Positions 51,933 to 55,727 of a stretch of 55,727 nucleotides of DNA are shown here, piece by piece. The stretch's first letter is position 1. Every line of letters begins with the position of its first letter. A program made the position numbers and the translations under genes. Below the pieces are notes generated by a model. It did not search any database. It was not told the origin of the DNA and worked only from the letters and a program-made list of their open reading frames with translations. The DNA comes from Candidatus Bipolaricaulota bacterium (GTDB lineage: Bacteria > Bipolaricaulota > Bipolaricaulia > UBA7950 > UBA9294): the NCBI GenBank assembly GCA_028277345.1, contig JANQGM010000039.1, forward strand, positions 1 to 55,727, written 5' to 3'.

Positions 51933-53540
51933 ATGAATATCGGTTCAGTTCTTATGAGTACGGCAGGGGGCTTGGCGCTATTTCTTTATGGGTTGCGCGT
52001 CTTGAGCAGTGCGTTGAAACGGGCCATCGGCGAACGCATGCGCGCGTTGCTCGAGCGGTTAACGGGAAAAGCGTACCGCGGCGTCATCGTGGGAGCTGTG
52101 ACGTCGGGGATCCTGCAATCCAGCAGCATGACGATGGTCCTTCTGATTGGATTGCTCAATGCCGGCGCCCTGAAGCTGTCTCAAGGCATTGGCGTTATGT
52201 TGGGATCGGAAATTGGAACGACGCTAACAGCGCAGATTATCGCGTTTAAAATCGGGCACTATTACCTTCCCATTCTTGCAGTTGGGTTTCTGCTTTCAGA
52301 AGTCTTTCGAGGAAAACGATGGGGAGATGTAGGGCGTATCATTCTTGGCTTCGGGTTGTTGTTCCTCGGAATGAGCATTCTTTCAGGCGGGCTCAAGGGT
52401 CTAGCGCAGTCGGAAACTGTTCTGCGCGTGCTTGAATCCTGTGGATCCAATGTTGTGCTTGGCGTTCTGGTGGGCGCGGTCGTCACGGCGATCATCCAAA
52501 GCTCTTCGGCGATGACGGCGCTGGTGATCGCCATGGGCGCGGCCGGTATCCTGACCTTGCCGGCCGCCATTGCGCTCGTCTTCGGTGCCAACATCGGCAC
52601 AACGGTGACGGCTCAAATCGCCTCGATCGGCTCATCGCTCGCCTCGCGGCGATTGGCGATGGCCCAGTTGATGGTCAACACCCTTGGTGTCATCGTCTTC
52701 GTTCCCTTTATCCCCTGGTACTCCGGCCTGGTCGCCTTGACTGCGTCTTCCCTGCCGCGGCAGATCGCCAATGCGCACACGATATTCAATGTGACGGTGA
52801 CGCTGGCATTGATCCCGTGTGTCGGAGGGCTGGTTTGGCTGGTGAAGCGATTGGTGCGCGGTCGAGAAGCGCAGATGACGGTAACGCCGCAATATCTAGG
52901 GGATGAGTTCCTGACCACGCCGTCCGTGGCGCTGAGTCAGGCGAGGCATGAGTTGCTGCGAATGGCTGAGATGGTGGATGTCATGATCCATGCGTGTCTG
53001 CAGGGCGTGGTCAAGCGCGAGCGAGGCGCTGTCTCCGAGGTGTTCGAGATCGAGGAATCGGTCGATGGGCTGAAACGCGCCATTGGCGACTACTTGGATC
53101 GCATCCAAGCCGACGCGTTGTCCGAGAAAGAAGAACGGCGGCTGCACGTCCTTCAGCACGTGACGGGAGATATCGAGCGGGTTGGTGACCAAGCCGTCAA
53201 CATCGCACAACGCGCGCTCCATCTCTTGAGAGAGAAGCGAACGCTTTCAGAGGCTGCGCGAGGCGATGTCAACGACCTCTTTCAAAAGACACTGTCCCTC
53301 TATGCGCGATCCATTGATGCCCTGCGAGACGAAAATCTGGAGATGGCGCGCGAAGCCCTTGCCCTGGAGGAAGACGTTGATCGTTTGGAACGTGAGTACA
53401 AGGCTAAGCACATCCAGCGGCTCGAGCGCGGAGGCTGCGATTCAGAGGCAGGCATTCTCTATGTCGAGATTCTCCACAACCTTGAGCGCATGGGCGATCA
53501 TGCCGTCAATATCGCGGGAGACGTCCTGCACGCGATCTAG
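51933..53540 (+). CDS. Na/Pi cotransporter family protein with PhoU-like C-terminus
   Basis: A 535-aa protein with two inverted Na/Pi repeats, each carrying the QSSS motif: ILQSSSMTMVLLIG (about 63-76) and IIQSSSAMTALVIAMG (about 188-203). Eight or more hydrophobic segments precede about 220 cytoplasmic residues of PhoU-like helices (HELLRMAEMVDVM... to ILHNLERMGDHAVNIAGDVLHAI). The family imports phosphate with sodium and PhoU-like tails regulate it. A Na+ gradient fits the predicted Na+-type ATP synthase. ATG 51933 with GGGGGG upstream. Confidence 0.93.
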   Translation: MNIGSVLMSTAGGLALFLYGLRVLSSALKRAIGERMRALLERLTGKAYRGVIVGAVTSGILQSSSMTMVLLIGLLNAGALKLSQGIGVMLGSEIGTTLTAQIIAFKIGHYYLPILAVGFLLSEVFRGKRWGDVGRIILGFGLLFLGMSILSGGLKGLAQSETVLRVLESCGSNVVLGVLVGAVVTAIIQSSSAMTALVIAMGAAGILTLPAAIALVFGANIGTTVTAQIASIGSSLASRRLAMAQLMVNTLGVIVFVPFIPWYSGLVALTASSLPRQIANAHTIFNVTVTLALIPCVGGLVWLVKRLVRGREAQMTVTPQYLGDEFLTTPSVALSQARHELLRMAEMVDVMIHACLQGVVKRERGAVSEVFEIEESVDGLKRAIGDYLDRIQADALSEKEERRLHVLQHVTGDIERVGDQAVNIAQRALHLLREKRTLSEAARGDVNDLFQKTLSLYARSIDALRDENLEMAREALALEEDVDRLEREYKAKHIQRLERGGCDSEAGILYVEILHNLERMGDHAVNIAGDVLHAI

Positions 53541-53561
53541 GACCGGCGCCGGCTCACGCCA

Positions 53562-54263
53562 TTAGCAAGGGTAATAGGGATAGATGGCGACGATGAGTCC
53601 CTCGCGATTGCTGAGAAAGGCGATATCTCCGTCGTTATTCCAGACAGGGGCGATGGCGTTCCAGTACAGGATCGTGTCAGAATTCGATCCATCGCCGGAG
53701 TGAATATAGAGAACGGCGTTCGGCAAAAGCGACGTTCCTGAAGGAATCTGGTAGGTGACACCGCGTTCGTTCGATACGGTCCAGCCAGAAAGGTCGACCG
53801 TCTGGTCCCCCTTGTTTTGCAGGGCGAAGTACTCATCATTGAGATTGGCGGCATCATCTCCGGACGCGTCATAGTGAAACGGCCACACGAACTCGATTCG
53901 CGGTGCTTGGGAAGCAACGGGAGAAGGCGAAACGTTGATCGACTGATGTGCTGCCGCCTGATTCCCATGTTGGTCCGTGATGCGAAGCGTGACGGTGTAC
54001 GTTCGTTCTTCTTCGACCGCGTATCGGTGAGCCGTGATCATGCCCTGACCGGTTGTTCCATCGCCGAAATCCCACGCGTAGCTGGAAATGACTCCCTCTG
54101 TGATGTGTGAAGCGGACGCGTCAAAGGTGACAACGAGCGGCGAAACGCCGGATGAGGGCGAGACCGCAAACTGAGCGGCGATCTCGACAGGCGGGAGTAC
54201 GCAGCCCCCGAGACATACAAGGAGCACGGCAAGAACGAAGCAGGCGGCTTTCCAGCGAATCAT
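53562..54263 (-). CDS. lipoprotein with PKD and lamin-tail domains
   Basis: This 233-aa protein starts with a lipoprotein signal, lipobox LGGC (VCLGGCVLPP). A PKD domain follows (VSPLVVTFDASASHITEGVISSYAWDFGDGTTGQGMITAHRY; the WDFGDG core), then a C-terminal LTD-like part (NLNDEYFALQNKGDQTVDLSGWTVSNERG). Both are surface-exposed beta modules used in adhesion or binding. ATG 54263 precedes the signal. It converges with the transporter gene. Confidence 0.88.
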   Translation of the reverse strand: MIRWKAACFVLAVLLVCLGGCVLPPVEIAAQFAVSPSSGVSPLVVTFDASASHITEGVISSYAWDFGDGTTGQGMITAHRYAVEEERTYTVTLRITDQHGNQAAAHQSINVSPSPVASQAPRIEFVWPFHYDASGDDAANLNDEYFALQNKGDQTVDLSGWTVSNERGVTYQIPSGTSLLPNAVLYIHSGDGSNSDTILYWNAIAPVWNNDGDIAFLSNREGLIVAIYPYYPC

Positions 54264-54369
54264 GATCTCGGAGCATACCCTATTTGGAGTTGCTTGTCGG
54301 GTATTCCGCGGTCTCGTGGGAGAGCGCGAGAGCGCCGTGGGAGTCCCGGCGCTCTCGGTCCGATGTCCG

Positions 54370-55509
54370 CTAATGGCCAAACAGATGAAGCGAGTAGGAG
54401 GGGATCCCATGCGTCCCCGAGAATTCGCCTACGGCAATGGTGTAGACGCCGGCGGCGAGTGGTGCGCGAATCTGACTAGAACGGTCTCCGGCAGCTACGT
54501 CATCGTTCGTTGCGATCGTGTCTCCCCATTGGTCGAACAATGCGATCTGAGTGTCTCCCTCCGTTTGAGTTGAGATGACGACCACTTTCGGCTCGATCAA
54601 CTCAAACTGATACACATCGATATCTCCCGCAGATGCGATGGATCCGCTGGCGCACAGGTTGAAGCCGAGAATGCCTAGATTATCGGCCAACGAGACCGTG
54701 TCATTGGGTTCAGCTTCCGGGAAACAGGGCATTCCATTGACGACCAGCGTGTACTCGGGAATGACAGCGTCATCCCCATGCTCCCAAACGCCGACGAAGT
54801 AAATGCCGGGAGGCAGGTCTTTCTCGATCCAGCTCCAATAGGTGTCGATGGCGATGTCGTCATTGACGGCGAGAACGGTTCCTGTGGCGTCATAGAGCGC
54901 GATTTCCGTATCCCCATCCGTGACGGTGGAAAGGGTCACGTTTGTCGTCGTGTAGACCTCAAAGGCGTAGAAGTCAAGGTCGCCGACGACGCCAATACTG
55001 CCGGCGATGCAAAGCTCGGCGGGGACGAGCCCCATCCGATCGGCCAAGGAAAGTGTGTTGTTGTCTTCGACTTCCGTTGAACACCCCGTCGTACGTACGT
55101 TGAGGATATAGTCGTAGATGACGTTGTCATGATCGTGTTCCCAAACCGCGATGAAATACCGGCCGGCCGTCAACGCGGCCTCCAGGCGGCTCGACAACAC
55201 ATCCAGCGCTCGATCATCGTTCTGGGCGAGCACGACGCCATTGGCATCGAGGAGCGCGATTTCCGTGTCTTCGTTCGTAATCGTTTCGATCAACACGCGT
55301 TCGGACGAGGCGAGGTCGAAGTAGTAGTAATCGACATCGCCGACGATGCCGATCGTTCCGCGAATGCACCCGCTTCCCGGAAGACGGCCGACTGAATCGG
55401 CCAACGAGGCCGTGTTATTGTCTTCAACCTCTGTTAAACACTGTCCCAAAACCATTCCACTCAATCCAAGAATCAGAACGAGCATCCACCCGATGTGTCG
55501 AGCTCTCAT
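54370..55509 (-). CDS. exported protein with three PPC-like repeats
   Basis: The 379-aa protein has a signal peptide (about 1-22, ending LGQ) and three tandem copies of a pre-peptidase C-terminal-like beta domain. Each begins EVEDNNT or EAEPNDT and carries SLAD, then SGSIxxxGDxDxYxFE, a DTEIALxD strand, an NDD motif and a final YxLxV strand. Copies start near residues 26, 141 and 256. PPC domains sit on secreted proteases or adhesins; no catalytic domain is present here. ATG 55509 is chosen because the upstream 13 residues precede the signal. Confidence 0.88.
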   Translation of the reverse strand: MRARHIGWMLVLILGLSGMVLGQCLTEVEDNNTASLADSVGRLPGSGCIRGTIGIVGDVDYYYFDLASSERVLIETITNEDTEIALLDANGVVLAQNDDRALDVLSSRLEAALTAGRYFIAVWEHDHDNVIYDYILNVRTTGCSTEVEDNNTLSLADRMGLVPAELCIAGSIGVVGDLDFYAFEVYTTTNVTLSTVTDGDTEIALYDATGTVLAVNDDIAIDTYWSWIEKDLPPGIYFVGVWEHGDDAVIPEYTLVVNGMPCFPEAEPNDTVSLADNLGILGFNLCASGSIASAGDIDVYQFELIEPKVVVISTQTEGDTQIALFDQWGDTIATNDDVAAGDRSSQIRAPLAAGVYTIAVGEFSGTHGIPSYSLHLFGH

Positions 55510-55619
55510 GCAGCGCCACCTCCCTGTCGTACGATGAGGATACAGCATCGTGAAGTTGATGCGCGATGCGAAGCTGGGGCACGATCCACGTCACGAGCAA
55601 ACCGAGTAAAATACACGGA

Positions 55620-55727
55620 ATGATGAGACATCGCCAAACATCGTGGGTTGGATCCGCTCTGTTGCTGATCTCTGCTGTAATCTGGGGATTGGCCTTTGTC
55701 GCCCAGCGGGCGGGGATGGACTATGTC
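55620..55727 (+). CDS. EamA/DMT-family transporter, partial
   Basis: The window ends 36 codons in. The visible part has a hydrophobic helix (WVGSALLLISAVIWGLAFVAQ) and RAGMDYV, matching the first span of drug/metabolite exporters of the EamA family. Two tandem ATGs start it; the position after the divergent PPC gene fits. Substrate cannot be judged. Confidence 0.75.
   Translation, partial: MMRHRQTSWVGSALLLISAVIWGLAFVAQRAGMDYV

Overview
This is a gene-dense bacterial chromosome segment of moderately high GC by eye, with one obvious low-GC islet at about 4.25-5.35 kb. Its housekeeping genes are bacterial (rarA, uvrC, xseAB, greA, lysS, frr, F-type ATP synthase, rnpA), and its promoters look sigma70-like, many with exactly 17-bp spacers. 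No rRNA or marker gene allows a firm taxonomic call. The gene mix suggests an uncultured deep-branching lineage: a split saccharopine pathway, a TlpA/CcdA thiol system, lineage-specific secreted proteins, an atp operon without atpC and a predicted Na+-type c-ring. Bipolaricaulota/Acetothermia-like is a guess only.

Layout. 0-6.8 kb: tRNA-Lys, rarA, an acyl-CoA synthetase, a thioredoxin-reductase-like flavoprotein, a foreign-looking HNH gene, xseB and xseA. 6.8-11.1 kb: an overlapping rnpA-greA-lysS-PAP2 cluster, then an aminotransferase. 11.1-14.7 kb: an M42 peptidase and uvrC, separated by a striking array of nine hairpins with a period of about 57 bp. 14.7-17.9 kb: tRNA-Ala, then a TetR regulator with a perfect 20-bp operator and an overlapping RND/MMPL exporter. 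17.9-24.9 kb: frr and atpI-B-E-F-H-A-G-D. 25.0-30.9 kb: tRNA-Cys, tRNA-Val, a nucleotidyltransferase, a two-gene lysine-ketoglutarate reductase/saccharopine dehydrogenase pair, a sugar-isomerase-like protein and a long PCMT-family methyltransferase.

30.9-38.6 kb: a c-di-GMP-I (GEMM) riboswitch in front of a small secreted protein. The minus strand then carries a DnaD-like/DnaC-like helicase-loading pair, an NAD-dependent epimerase-like protein, a MoeB/ThiF-like enzyme and a GNAT protein, followed by a TlpA-CcdA-DUF3179 operon. 38.6-45.7 kb: a Spy/CpxP-like exported protein facing a two-component system, the TldE-TldD protease pair and a membrane protein. 45.8-55.7 kb: lipid enzymes (PlsC-like, DagK-like), a large Trp/Glu-rich secreted protein, a MazG-like hydrolase, GNAT, an exported GATase-like protein, a VOC protein, a methyltransferase, a Na/Pi cotransporter, two surface proteins (PKD/LTD lipoprotein and PPC repeats) and the start of an EamA transporter.

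How the genes combine. The clearest functional modules are energy coupling (probably Na+-driven ATP synthase), lysine turnover through saccharopine, extracytoplasmic thiol handling (TlpA-CcdA-DUF3179), regulated export (TetR-RND) and c-di-GMP control of a surface protein. The best candidate for something undescribed is the hairpin array at 12258-12747: its paired arms change together between units, which points to selection on structure. No computation or database search was run; family assignments come from reading motifs, and counts such as period and spacer length were made by hand.
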